DNA from: Mantamonas sphyraenae | Taxonomy: Eukaryota > CRuMs > Mantamonadidae | Assembly (NCBI GenBank): GCA_026936335.1 | Contig: JAPMXV010000012.1 | Span: forward strand, 1 to 64,000 | DNA: 64,000 nucleotides | Direction of reading: 5' to 3' | Shown: positions 18,421-28,488 of the stretch, piece by piece | Position numbering within the stretch: position 1 is the stretch's first letter | Layout of the letters: every line of letters starts with the position of its first letter | Notes under the pieces: generated by a model | Database searches by the model: none | What the model saw: only the letters and a program-made list of their open reading frames with translations | Told to the model about the DNA's origin: nothing | Program-made: the position numbers and the translations under genes

Positions 18421-21043
18421 TTACCAGCGGCCACCACGGCGGCCGCTGCTGCGTCGGCTGTACGAGCGAGTGCGGCGGGGGCGGTACGAACGCACACGAC
18501 GGGTCGGGCGACGGTACGTACGGCGGGGACGGTAGGTGCGCACACGACGCACACGACGGGTCGGGCGACGGTACGTACGGCGGGGACGGTAGGTGCGCAC
18601 ACGACGCACACGACGGGTCGGGCGACGGTACGTACGGCGGGGACGGTAGGTGCGCACACGACGCACACGACGGGTCGGGCGACGGTACGTGCGACGAGTC
18701 GGGCGGCGGTAGGTGCGCACACGACGCACACGACGGGTCGGGCGACGGTACGTACGGCGGGGACGGTAGGTGCGCACACGACGCACACGGCGGGTCGGGC
18801 GACGGTACGTGCGACGAGTCGGGCGGCGGTAGCGGTACGTGCGCACACGACGCACACGGCGGGTCGGGCGACGGTACGTGCGACGAGTCGGGCGGCGGTA
18901 GCGGTAGGTGCGCACACGACGCACACGGCGGGTCGGGCGACGAGTCACACGACGGCTCGGGCGGCGGTAGCGGTACGTGCGCACACGACGCACACGGCGG
19001 GTCGGGCGACGAGTCACACGACGGCTCGGGCGGCGGTAGCGGTACGTGCGCACACGACGCACACGACGGGTCGGGCGACGAGTCACACGACGGCTTGTGC
19101 GGCGCGACATCCTGCGAGCATAGCGCCTAGCAGTGGCACCGGTACGGCGAGTCGGGCGACGAGTCACACGACGGCTTGTGCGGCGCGACATCCTGCGCGC
19201 ATAGCGCCTGGCAGTGGCGTTCGAACGGCGAGTCGTCGACGTGCGCCTCACAAGGCTGCGGCGCGACATCCTGCGCGCATAGCGCTTGGCGGTCGCGGTC
19301 GACGATCTCCTGTTGGAGTAACGGCTGGCGAAGCGACGCAGGTTCTTGGCCGCACGCACGGTCGTCTTGCCCGCCCAGTTGCCAAAGCGCTTGGACAGAC
19401 GGTCGTAGCCGCTCAGCTTGCTGGCCGTGCTCCATGCATGTCCCTGAGCCTGCTTCACGGCAAACTTGCCTGCAGCGCGAGCAAGCTTGCTCAGGCGCGT
19501 GCGGCTAGAAATGTACTTGCTTGCGCTGCGGTACAGACCAGTGGCCCGGGTCACAGCACGGCGCACAAGAGCAGAGCGAGACGCGTACTTGCCGATCGAG
19601 CTCTTCTGCAACGAGCGCAGAGCACGTCCACCATAGCGATCAATCGTGCCTCGGATACCTCCGTTGGACTCCACAGCACGCACCACGCTCTTCACAGCAG
19701 AGTGGCCCAGCGCACGCGACACAACGCGCGTAATCGCAGCCTTGCCCCACGACGTCTTGGCTGCAATCTTGCCCACGGCGCCCACGCCGCGCAGCACACG
19801 GTCAAACGGGATAGCTCCCACCACGCCTGCAGTCACAGCCCTGGACGCACGCCTCGTGGTCAGGTAATCACCGGCAGCGCTGCCCAGAGCACCTCCAATG
19901 GCTGCTCCTGCGGGGCCAGCCACAAGACCACCGATAGCACCGCCTGCGATGCCACCGATCGTCGATGCGTTCTTGTACGCCACCTTGCCGGCCCAACGAG
20001 CACCACGTGCAGCATAGCTGCCTGCAGTCCTCACTGCGCTCGACGCCGCGTTGTACGCGCTGCTTGCCTTCGACGACACCCAGCTCCTAAAGCCGGCATC
20101 CTCCACCTCGTCAAACTTCCTCGAGCGGTACTGACGCAGAGCAGACAGGCCAGAAATGGCCTCGCCCACCTCGGCGTTCACCTCCTTCAGCGGGTTGTAG
20201 CGGACAAACAGCGACCCGCGCGAGCTCACGCGGTGGCTCAGACCACGCACGCCAGCCTTGGCAAAGCCACGCCACAGACCAATGGCGTTGTTGGCACGCT
20301 GCAGGCGCTTCGACACCAGACGCAGCATGCGGCGGTAAGAAGAGCTGGAGCGTCCGCGTGCGGAGGAAAGTTCCGAATCCAGACCCTTGCGCTCCTTGTG
20401 GAAGATGCCCACCAGATCCTTGTAGCGGCGGCGTGCCTTCTGCATACGGTACGCAACGTGCTCATACGACACCAGGCGCTCCGGCGCAACACGACGCAGA
20501 TGGCGTCGCCTCACGCACGTGCCACTGCAGGCGTGTGTGCACGTGTTAGCCTTTCGGAGTGCACGCAAGCACAAAAAAAGGGCGTTTCGTGAAAAAAAAA
20601 GGGGTTTCCGCCCACGCCGCTCAACCACCCCCTGTCGCATACCGGCAATCCCAAATCGCCCAAACTTACAACAGCTTCCTGCGCACACGCTTCGGCGGGA
20701 TGACGCCAATAAGGCGGGGCTTCACACGGATCGGCATCGAGCGGGCGTCCTCGACATCCTCGTCGCTGCTGCTGCTGCCTTCCTCTGAAGCATCCTCTGC
20801 CTCCACCTCGTCATCGCTGCTGCTGCTGTCGCTCTCCTCGACATCTGCCTCGTCGTTCTCGTTGTCCGAGTTGGACGACGACGAGGCGTTGTCCTGAGCC
20901 TCCTGCACCTCATCATCCGAAGACGACGAGTCAGACGACTGCATGAGCGTGTTCACGACCTCGCTCTCGCTTTCGCTGTCGGCATGCACTGCGGCCACGC
21001 ACGCGACCAGCATCATAGCCACCAAGACCAGGGTCACTCTCAT
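18421..21043 (-). CDS. Secreted polyampholyte protein 2: acidic pro-region plus Arg-rich repeat
   Basis: Two exons, 21043-20670 and 20524-18421 (145-nt intron GTAAGT..TGCAG, phase 2), 825 residues. Exon 1 gives a signal peptide (MRVTLVLVAMMLVACVAAV) and an acidic Ser/Asp/Glu region with many SDSSSSDDE motifs (casein-kinase-like sites), ending in KRVRRK at the exon border. Exon 2 is basic: a helix (RMQKARRRYKDLVGIFHKE), the block GFRSWVSSKASSAYNAASSA shared with its neighbour, a glycine zipper GIAGGAIGGLVAGPAGAAIG, a further basic region, then an Arg/Thr/Pro/Tyr repeat (RRPTRRVRRVRTYRYRRP type) to a terminal GGRW. Paralogous to the gene 118 bp downstream, but the C-terminal repeats are unrelated in sequence. 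Function unknown. Confidence 0.82.
18466..19140 (-). repeat. Arg-rich minisatellite
   Basis: Tandem units of about 51-60 bp built on GGGTCGGGCGACGGTACGT (plus strand). They encode the TRRPTRRVRRVRTYR(Y/P)RRP repeat at the C-terminus of secreted polyampholyte protein 2. Units alternate between two variants, one with an added YR. High sequence identity points to recent unequal exchange. Confidence 0.9.
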
Positions 21044-21132
21044 GGTGGGTAGTTTTTGGGTTTTGGGGGGGTTATTTGTGTGCCTCCACACGCGCGGTGC
21101 AGCCGCAGCCGCCTCCTCTCTCACCTCCTCGC

Positions 21133-22602
21133 TCACCTCCTCGCTCGTTGCACCAACAGCAACCCCACAACCACCACCACCAACTCGGCCACCCACGGCC
21201 CAATTTCCCCTCCCAACCATTCCTCCACCAGCGCTTTCCACTGTCGCCATGCTTCCCGCCCCACAAACCGCACCATCAGCGCCATGATCGCAGGCAACGC
21301 CCACGCCAGCGTCCACACAAGTCCTACTGCCCACGCAGACAACAACACCCCGGCAAAGACCATCGCCGCTTCCCACCCCAGCGCTTGCCACTGTACTTCT
21401 CGCAGCCCTTCCCGCTCACCCACATCTCTCTGGTGAGCCCTCCCGTCCGCCCCACCACGCCCAATCCACATGTCTGCGCCCGCAACTGTGTTTCCTTCCT
21501 CCTGCCTGTCCAACCCCGCCTCTGCATCCACTCCGACTTCCACACGCTCCTCTTCCTCCCCCGGCCCGCCCACACACACCACCTCCACCCGCCCCGCCTC
21601 ACCCACCTCCACGGCCACTTTCAACACCCTATCTTCCTCTTCCTCCCCTCCATGCACGTCCAGCAGCTCCACCACTCCTCCGGCAACCGCATCTGCTGCT
21701 CGTTGCAGCGAACGCGCTCCTTCGCTCTCCACATAATGCTGAGCCACCAGTGCCCGTTCTGCCTTCTCGCCCCAATGCAGCTCCACCCCGTACGCACTCC
21801 GAAGCCGTCTCTGCAACGCGTCCAGCTTTGCTCGCATCAAGGCCACCAGCTCTCCTCTCGTAAACGGCAGAAACACCACTGTCCGGTCCACACGAGCCAC
21901 AAACTCCTTCTTACGGAAGGGATTCCGCCCTTTCGCGAATGTCTGTCCGTCTCCGTACAGTGCCAGCACACGTGCCACCAGGGCCTCGTACCCTGCGCGA
22001 TCCACCTGTCCGCCTGCCTCTGCCACCCACTGGCTAATCTGTGCTGCTCCGAGGTTCGTCGTCATCACAAACACTGCTCCGGAGCAGTTCACCACGCCGT
22101 GTTGCTGGTCCCTCAGATGGCCCTCATCAAACACAGGCAGCATCAAGTCCGGCACCGCGTCCGCGTGTCCCTTTTCCATCTCATCCAGCAGCACCAGACG
22201 CCGTGGCTGCTTCTGTAGAAGCTGTGTCAATCTTCCCCGCTGTCCCGCTTCTCCATATCCCATGGCCGGTCCTACAAGGCTTGCAATAGCGTGCCGCGCT
22301 TTGTAGTTCCCCATGTCGATCGGAAACGGTTCCGCCACGTCGTCCAGACCCACGTCTGTTCGCCACGCTGCCACACGTCGGGCCAGCTCTCCTTTCCCTA
22401 CACCTGATGGGCCCACAAACAGCAATACCAACGGCTTGGATGTGTCCCCCAGACCAAGCTGCCTCGCACGCACTGCGTTTGTCACCACCCGCACCGCATG
22501 TTCCTGGCCCACAAACGTCGACAGAGCAGACGGCAATGCAATGACAACCGGCAGCAACAGTGCAGCCAACAGCACGGCCACCGCCACCGCTCTGCCAACC
22601 AT
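21133..22602 (-). CDS. Secretory-pathway AAA+ ATPase, torsin/ClpB-like, with C-terminal membrane segments
   Basis: Intronless, 489 residues. An N-terminal hydrophobic helix (VAVAVLLAALLLPVVIALP) acts as signal peptide or anchor. The AAA+ core follows: Walker A GPSGVGKG at about 64-71, Walker B RRLVLLDEMEK at about 135-144, sensor-1 VFVMTTN near 178, and a ClpB-type sensor-2 motif EGARSLQRA. This is the class 2 Clp/torsin fold. Torsins are the known ER-lumenal members, which suggests ER or nuclear-envelope placement. Unlike torsins, the C-terminus has a long hydrophobic hairpin (AAMVFAGVLLSAWAVGLVWT..LAWALPAIMALMV) and a final helix (VAELVVVVVGLLLV) before QRARR. All catalytic motifs appear intact, so it should be an active ATPase. 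It follows ACAA2 on the same strand, 155 bp downstream. Confidence 0.78.
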   Translation of the reverse strand: MVGRAVAVAVLLAALLLPVVIALPSALSTFVGQEHAVRVVTNAVRARQLGLGDTSKPLVLLFVGPSGVGKGELARRVAAWRTDVGLDDVAEPFPIDMGNYKARHAIASLVGPAMGYGEAGQRGRLTQLLQKQPRRLVLLDEMEKGHADAVPDLMLPVFDEGHLRDQQHGVVNCSGAVFVMTTNLGAAQISQWVAEAGGQVDRAGYEALVARVLALYGDGQTFAKGRNPFRKKEFVARVDRTVVFLPFTRGELVALMRAKLDALQRRLRSAYGVELHWGEKAERALVAQHYVESEGARSLQRAADAVAGGVVELLDVHGGEEEEDRVLKVAVEVGEAGRVEVVCVGGPGEEEERVEVGVDAEAGLDRQEEGNTVAGADMWIGRGGADGRAHQRDVGEREGLREVQWQALGWEAAMVFAGVLLSAWAVGLVWTLAWALPAIMALMVRFVGREAWRQWKALVEEWLGGEIGPWVAELVVVVVGLLLVQRARR

Positions 22603-22757
22603 GCGTAGAAGCCGCTCGCTTTGCGCCGCCGAGCGCTCGCAGTCTGTCTCCCTGTGACGTCATCACTCCCAACACACACCCCAACTCATCTCGGATCAAC
22701 AAACGTTCACTCATCCATTCGTCACTCCTTCTTTCCCATCCCATCACACTCTTCTCC

Positions 22758-24110
22758 TCACAGGCGCTCAATCACCACGGCAATGCCCTGGCCACCTCCG
22801 ATGCACGCGCTGCCCACGCCATACGTAAGATCACGCTCCACCAGCTGGTGTGCCAGGTGGCCCATGATGCGCGAGCCACTTGCGGCCAGCGGGTGGCCCA
22901 GCGAAATGGCTCCACCATCCACGTTGACCTTGTCCCAGTCCACGTTGAGCTCACGACCAACAGCCAGTGCCTGCGCGGCAAACGCCTCGTTGATCTCAAT
23001 CAAATCCATGTCCTTCACCGTCATGTCGATCTTCTCAAGGGCTGCACGCACGGCCGGCACAGGCCCAATGCCCATCACAGTCGGCTCCACACCAAACACT
23101 GCGTACGACACAATGCGCGCCAGCGGCTTAAGGCCATGCTCAGCCACCATGTCGTCGTCCGCAAGCACCAGGCTTCCCGCGCCGTCGGTGATGCCCGACG
23201 CGTTGCCTGCGCTCACCGTCCCATTCTCCTTAAACAGCGCAGGCAAACGCGACAGCGCCTCCAATGTCGTCTGAGGACGCGGTCCCTCATCCGTGTCAAA
23301 GTGCACCAGACCCTTGCGTGTCTTGATGTCCATCGACTGGATCTCCGAGTTGAAGCGTCCGGCCTCGTTTGCCTCTGCCCAGCGCTGCTGCGAGCGCAGC
23401 GCAAACTCGTCGCACTCCTCCTTCGAAATGGAATACTTCTCCGCAAGGTTCTCCGCCGTAATGGCCATCGGCACCTTGGCGTGAGAGTCTGTCAGCGCTG
23501 CCCACAGCGTGTCCTCCATCGGCGGGTTCTTGCCCAGCTGCGTGCCAAAGCGCACCCCACGCACAGCGTACGGCGCCTGCGACATCGACTCCGTGCCGCC
23601 TGCAATGCCCGACTTGGCCTCCCCCAGCTGCATCTCCTTGGCGACCTGGATAATCGACTCGAAGCCGCTTCCACACAGACGGTTCACCGTCAGAGCGGGA
23701 GTCTCGATGCTCAGACCCGACTTGAGTGCCGCGTGCCGTGCCACATACGCCGTGTCTGCCGCAGTCTGCGCGTTTCCGTACCGTGGCCAGGGTGTGCCAG
23801 ACTGCGCGTTAGCGAGAGGGTTTTGCGGACATTCCGGCGACCAAAACACCAGCACAGAAAACTGCGCCCCTTGGCTTCACCCATACCCTGCCTCTGCACG
23901 CAAACGCAAACCCACCTGAGACACATTGCCCATCACCATGGTGTCGATCACCTCTGCCGGCAGACCGCTTGCCTCGATGGCTGCAGTGGTGGCCACCACT
24001 GCAAGCTGCGTCGGCGTCTTGTCCTTCACCGCACCACCAAAGTTGCCAAACGCCGTGCGCTTTGCGGCCACAATGTTGATGTTCTTTGTCAATGCGTTGC
24101 GAGTCGACAT
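22758..24110 (-). CDS. ACAA2: Mitochondrial 3-ketoacyl-CoA thiolase
   Basis: Two exons, 24110-23916 and 23765-22758 (150-nt intron GTGGGT..GCAG with branch-like GCTAAC, phase 0), 400 residues. It cleaves 3-ketoacyl-CoA in the last step of mitochondrial beta-oxidation. Thiolase signatures are complete: the nucleophilic Cys in VNRLCGSGFESI, the central NEAFAAQALA, GGAISLGHPLAASGSRI with the catalytic His, and the second Cys in GSACIGGGQGIAV. The N-terminus NIVAAKRTAFGNFGG matches the uncleaved targeting type of animal ACAA2 rather than a peroxisomal PTS2 thiolase, and length agrees (397 in human). The start is 87 bp from the divergent ankyrin gene. Confidence 0.95.
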
Positions 24111-24197
24111 GTCGGATTGATTCCTTCAAACACTTGGATTTTGAGATGGTTTGCCCGCCGCACGACTCAAGCAAATCCGCATAGCACACACACCACC

Positions 24198-24710
24198 ATG
24201 TCCAGCGCCACTGATCAAGATCCAAGTGCCACCACTGTGTTGCAGCGAAAGGCTGCTGAAGCAGACCTGGACGCGGTCCTGAAGCTCCTCCGCAAGGGGT
24301 TGGATGACATCGACGTCCCCGACAGCGACGGCAAGACGCCGTTGATGCTGGCCACACGTAGCCGTGCCACAGACACAGTCAAGGCGCTCGTAGACGCTGG
24401 CGCAGACGTGAGCCTTCGTGACGACATGGGCTGGACGGCGCTGATGCTCGCCAGCTGGCAAGGTGACACAGACACTGCACAAGTGCTGTTGGACGCAGGA
24501 AGTGACGTCAACGCTGCCACTGCCAAGGGTGCCTTCACTCCTCTCATTTACGCCGCTCAGGAAGGCCACACCGAAACTGTGCTGGCTCTGCTTGCCGCGG
24601 GCGCAAACGCGTCCTCCGCCCTCGCAGACGGCAAGACCGCACTGGACATGGCCAAAGCAAACGAGCACAAAGACACTGTTGCTGCTCTCACTGATGCTCT
24701 CGACAAGTGA
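24198..24710 (+). CDS. Small ankyrin-repeat protein
   Basis: Intronless, 170 residues, starting at ACCACCATGTCC. It consists almost wholly of ankyrin repeats: DSDGKTPLMLATRSRATDTV, MGWTALMLASWQGDTDTAQV, GAFTPLIYAAQEGHTETVLA and a final DGKTALDMAKANEHKDTVAA. There are no accessory domains, so it is most likely a soluble protein-protein adaptor. The frame runs open far upstream through the thiolase gene on the other strand, but the ankyrin fold begins only after this ATG. It is followed 100 bp later by the START-domain gene on the same strand. Confidence 0.9.
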   Translation: MSSATDQDPSATTVLQRKAAEADLDAVLKLLRKGLDDIDVPDSDGKTPLMLATRSRATDTVKALVDAGADVSLRDDMGWTALMLASWQGDTDTAQVLLDAGSDVNAATAKGAFTPLIYAAQEGHTETVLALLAAGANASSALADGKTALDMAKANEHKDTVAALTDALDK

Positions 24711-24810
24711 TTCCCTTCCGCATCGAGCACAGGCGCCGCGTGACAATCCGAACAAACGTCTTTGTCCACAATCCAATCGACAGCCCCTCCTCTCCTCTCC
24801 TCACCTCACC

Positions 24811-27800
24811 ATGGAATCATTCCTCCTCCTGCCATTCCTTCTGCTCTCCCCGTCTTGCTGCAGCTGTTCCCCCTCTCCCACCACCCCCCAGCCCACCCAA
24901 CCACTCTTCTCGGTCCTCCCTTTTGCGGCTGCCATGACGTCCCATCTTGATCTCCGCTCCGCCCGATTAGTGGCTCTATTTGCATGCTTTGATCTCTTCT
25001 TTGCCATCCTCCTCATCACCGCGGCCTACAAGGAGGCCACCGACGCCACCCCCTCGCTCTCCTTGCTCAACTTTCTCTTCCCCACAGCCACGTTTTTCCA
25101 GACCTCCCTCTTTGATGTCGCCGTAAGTGTGCTCCACATGCACGTGCCCGCACCACAGCCCCACCCTCAAGCACGGCCTCTCAGCAATCGGGACCCCAAC
25201 TTGTCCACGCCACCTTGCCTTGCTACAATTTTTTTCCCGCCCATTTCCAACGCCTAATCCCTCCGTGCGCCGCCTGCATCTGCCCACCTCCCTCCAGTGT
25301 CTGGCCTTTGTGCGCTCTGCGTCCATTTTCACCTATTACTACCTCATGACGCGCTCTTCCATCCACATTTGCGCCGCTTCGGTCGCCGTGACGACCATCT
25401 ACCTTGTTGTCAAGTGCACCATGTACACAGCCTGGACCATCTGGGCCGCCAACATCATGCTGGTCACATCCTTTCTCATCCCGTGGACCGAGGCCTATCT
25501 CGTGCTGGCCAACACCCGTCCTATCCCAGTCGAATTGGCCACTCCAGGCAAAATCCAATCCACCGAGCGAACCCCGCTCATCTACGCCCACTCTGAATCG
25601 GGCCGTTCCGTACACTCCATGCACACTGTCCCAGAAGCCCAGCCGCAGGCACCTCCTCGCCAACCTCCACTGTATGCCGCCGCCCAGAACGCACACACAC
25701 ACCCGCAGTACGACGACGAGTACGATTCGGGCGATCTAGGCTACGACTATGTTGGCCCGTCTCGCCAATCGTATGCCTCCGACTCGATGTACTCCTCCGA
25801 CACGGACTCGGACGAGGACTTTAAAGATGCCAACGGGGACAATTACCACGAGCTGATGGGACAGCACGAGGTGTACCTCGCGTCAGGAGGCGGCCGCGTG
25901 CATCACCATCACCACCATCACCACCAGCACCATCAGCACCACCATCGTCCGCAAGACATGCCACCCTTTGTCATGACCCCGTGGGAGCCGCCCCGGGCCA
26001 CGCACAGGTTTGCAGACCAGCTGGACGACCTGGTCGAAAGCATTCTGATCAAGGCAGACGGCGGCAGCGAAGACGGCTGGCAGGTGCAGGGCACCACAGA
26101 TGGTATCACTGTGGCACTGAAATCCATGGACGACGGTAGCAATTGCATGCGCGGACGTGGTGTCATCCATGCGCCCGTGTGGGCGTGCATGAACTACTCG
26201 CGCGACTTTGACCACAAGCCGACCTGGGACGAGCAATTTGAAAAGGGTGAGAATGTGGAGGAGCTGGACGGCTTCTCGGTCATCGCTCGCCAATGCTTCC
26301 ACGGCCAGTTTGGGGTGAGCAAGCGCGACTTTGTGATGCTGGGCACCTGGCGGGAGGAAGACGATGGCACTGTCATCCAAGTTGGCCGCAGTGTGGAGCA
26401 TCCGGACATGCCCGAGCAGGACGGCTACACGCGTGGCCACATCTTTATTGCAGGATTTGTGTTTCGGCCCCTGGACGACCACACCACCGACGCCACGTAT
26501 GTGGTGCACATGTCGCCCGGCGGCCAGATTCCACAGTTTCTCATCAACCAGGTTAGCAAGCAGCAGCCCATGTCACTGGCGCGCATCCGCGATCAGCTCG
26601 AGTCCATGGACGAGCACGAGTACGGCACCGAGCCCTTTGACCCTGCCCACCCGCCGCGTGTGGAACGCAAGCGTCTGGCACAGGAACACGCCGCACAGCA
26701 GCAGCAGCTGCAGTTGCAGCACCAGCAACAGCAACAGCGACAGTACCAGCAGCAGGCGGCACAGAGGCAGTATCACCCTCAGCAGCAGTATCCTCCCCAG
26801 CACCAGCATCGTCGCCTCAGCCGCAGCAACAGCCGAAGCAGCATTGGCAGCCGTGACAGCAGGACCAGTCGCACCAGCCGTGCAAGTCGCACCAGCCGTG
26901 CAAGCCGTGCAAGCCGGGCCAGCGGACCCAGGCCTCCTGCCGCTGCCTCGTCCGCACAGTTGGTGGCTCGCAAGCCTCCGCGCAGACACCACGAGCACCA
27001 GCACAGACACCAGCACCGCACTATGGCGGACGGACGCGTGGTGGACCGCGTGGTGGATGTGGACCGCGTTGTGGAAGAGCAGGAGGACGACGAGCCCGAG
27101 CCGCAGTATGTGCCGCAGCAAGCTGCCCCCGCCCGCCTGCAGTCAAGCCAAACGCACCAATCGCCTCACAAACACAGCCAGCCGCAGTTTCAACCTCAAC
27201 AGCAGCCACAATCTCAGCCCCAGCAGCAGCAACAGGTGTATAGCAACCAACATCTGAATCTGCCTGCAGAGGGTGGCATCGACGACTTTTCACCCTCCAG
27301 CATGACCACCAACGTGCCCCACGAGTCGCCTCAGTATCGTCCCGGCTCCCAGCGCTCAACGTACAAGTCTGCCAGCCGACTGACCAAGGAGAACGTGGGC
27401 GCACTGGGCAGCGTCAAGCGCGCACACCACCCGTACACTGAGGAGGAGGACCAGTTCGAGGAGTTTGACGAGGAAGACGACATGTACGCCATCCACGAGG
27501 TGGACGAATTCGACGAAGACTTGACGGTGGACACCGATGGCGCAAGCACGCCGCGTGGTGCAACCGCAGCCTCGGGAGGAGCGGGGAGCAGCACGGCTGT
27601 GGCGAGACTGGACTCGTCTGCACCTGCGCTGCACACCTCCTCACCTGTCACCAGTCCCCACAAGCGCGTGCGTGAAACCGTGACGGAAGTGACCACGACG
27701 CGGGAGACACGCATTTCGTCGGCACACTCAGAAGTAAGCTACCGCAGCGAGGGGTCGCTGCCCACGGCCGAACTGTACGCACGCAAGGTGGAAGAAGCGT

Positions 27801-28438
27801 TTGACGACCTGGAAGGCTATGCATTTGACGAAGAGGGTTGGGAAGACTTGGGGGTCATCGACGACGTCGTGTGCCAGCGCATCGAGATGGACGACGGAAC
27901 ACAGGTACTGCGCGGCAGGGGCCGCATCCAGGCTCCTGCTTGGGCGGTGCTTAACTTTGCCGTGGATCCCGAGGCCAAAACACGCTGGGACAGCAACTTT
28001 GTACGCCACGAGGTGCTCGAAGAGCTGCCTGGACCGCCGTACATCCGTGTCCTGCGGCTTTGCTACAAAAAGATCTTTCCCACCACGGCGCGCGACTCGG
28101 TGGTGCTTACGTCGCAACGGTACAACCGCAAGGTCAACGCCTACCAGGGGGTGGCTACGAGCATCGAACGCACGGAAAGGCCGATCGGTTACGAAGACTA
28201 TGTGCGTTCCACCGTGCATGTGGCAGGCTGGGTGGCCATCCCCGTACAGGGGCAGGAGGATACTGCCTGCGACCTCACCTACGTCGTGCACGCCAACGCG
28301 GGAGGAGTCATCCCGTCCTGGTTGGTCAAACAGGCTGCCACGCAGCAACCCACACGCATCAACAGCATCCGCCTGAGCATCATGGGCCAGAGCGAGGACG
28401 AGTGGTTGCGCGAGCCATTTGAGGGGTTTGTGGAGTGA
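24811..28438 (+). CDS. MENTAL-domain membrane protein with two START domains (STARD3/MLN64-like)
   Basis: Two exons, 24811-25122 and 25298-28438 (175-nt intron GTAAGT..CCAG, phase 0), 1150 residues. Residues about 48-175 form four membrane helices that match the MENTAL domain of late-endosomal STARD3: LVALFACFDLFFAILLITAA, TSLFDVACLAFVRSASIF, then IHICAASVAVTTIYLVVK and a last helix ending IPWTEAYLVLAN. The intron splits TSLFDVA from CLAFVR, and splicing rebuilds the family motif. A START domain follows at about 343-543 and a second at about 929-1150, separated by His/Gln-rich and Ser/Arg-rich disordered sequence. Animal STARD3 has one START and binds cholesterol; this protein would tether membranes and carry lipid with two modules. 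An alternative start is MTSHLDLRSARL at 24934. A FFAT motif was not confirmed. Confidence 0.85.
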
Positions 28439-28488
28439 ATGAGTGAGAGAGAGATCAACCCAACACATGTACATAACATCTCGCACGA

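Noticed and set aside
17701-20592. 963-codon plus-strand frame opposite the Arg-rich protein
   Set aside because: It reads through the minisatellite as Thr/His/Gly repeats and through the splice region of the minus-strand gene. The two paralogous secreted genes on the minus strand explain the region.
22560-24197. Upstream extension of the ankyrin frame
   Set aside because: It is antisense to ACAA2 and AAA+ coding sequence; ankyrin repeats begin only after the ATG at 24198.
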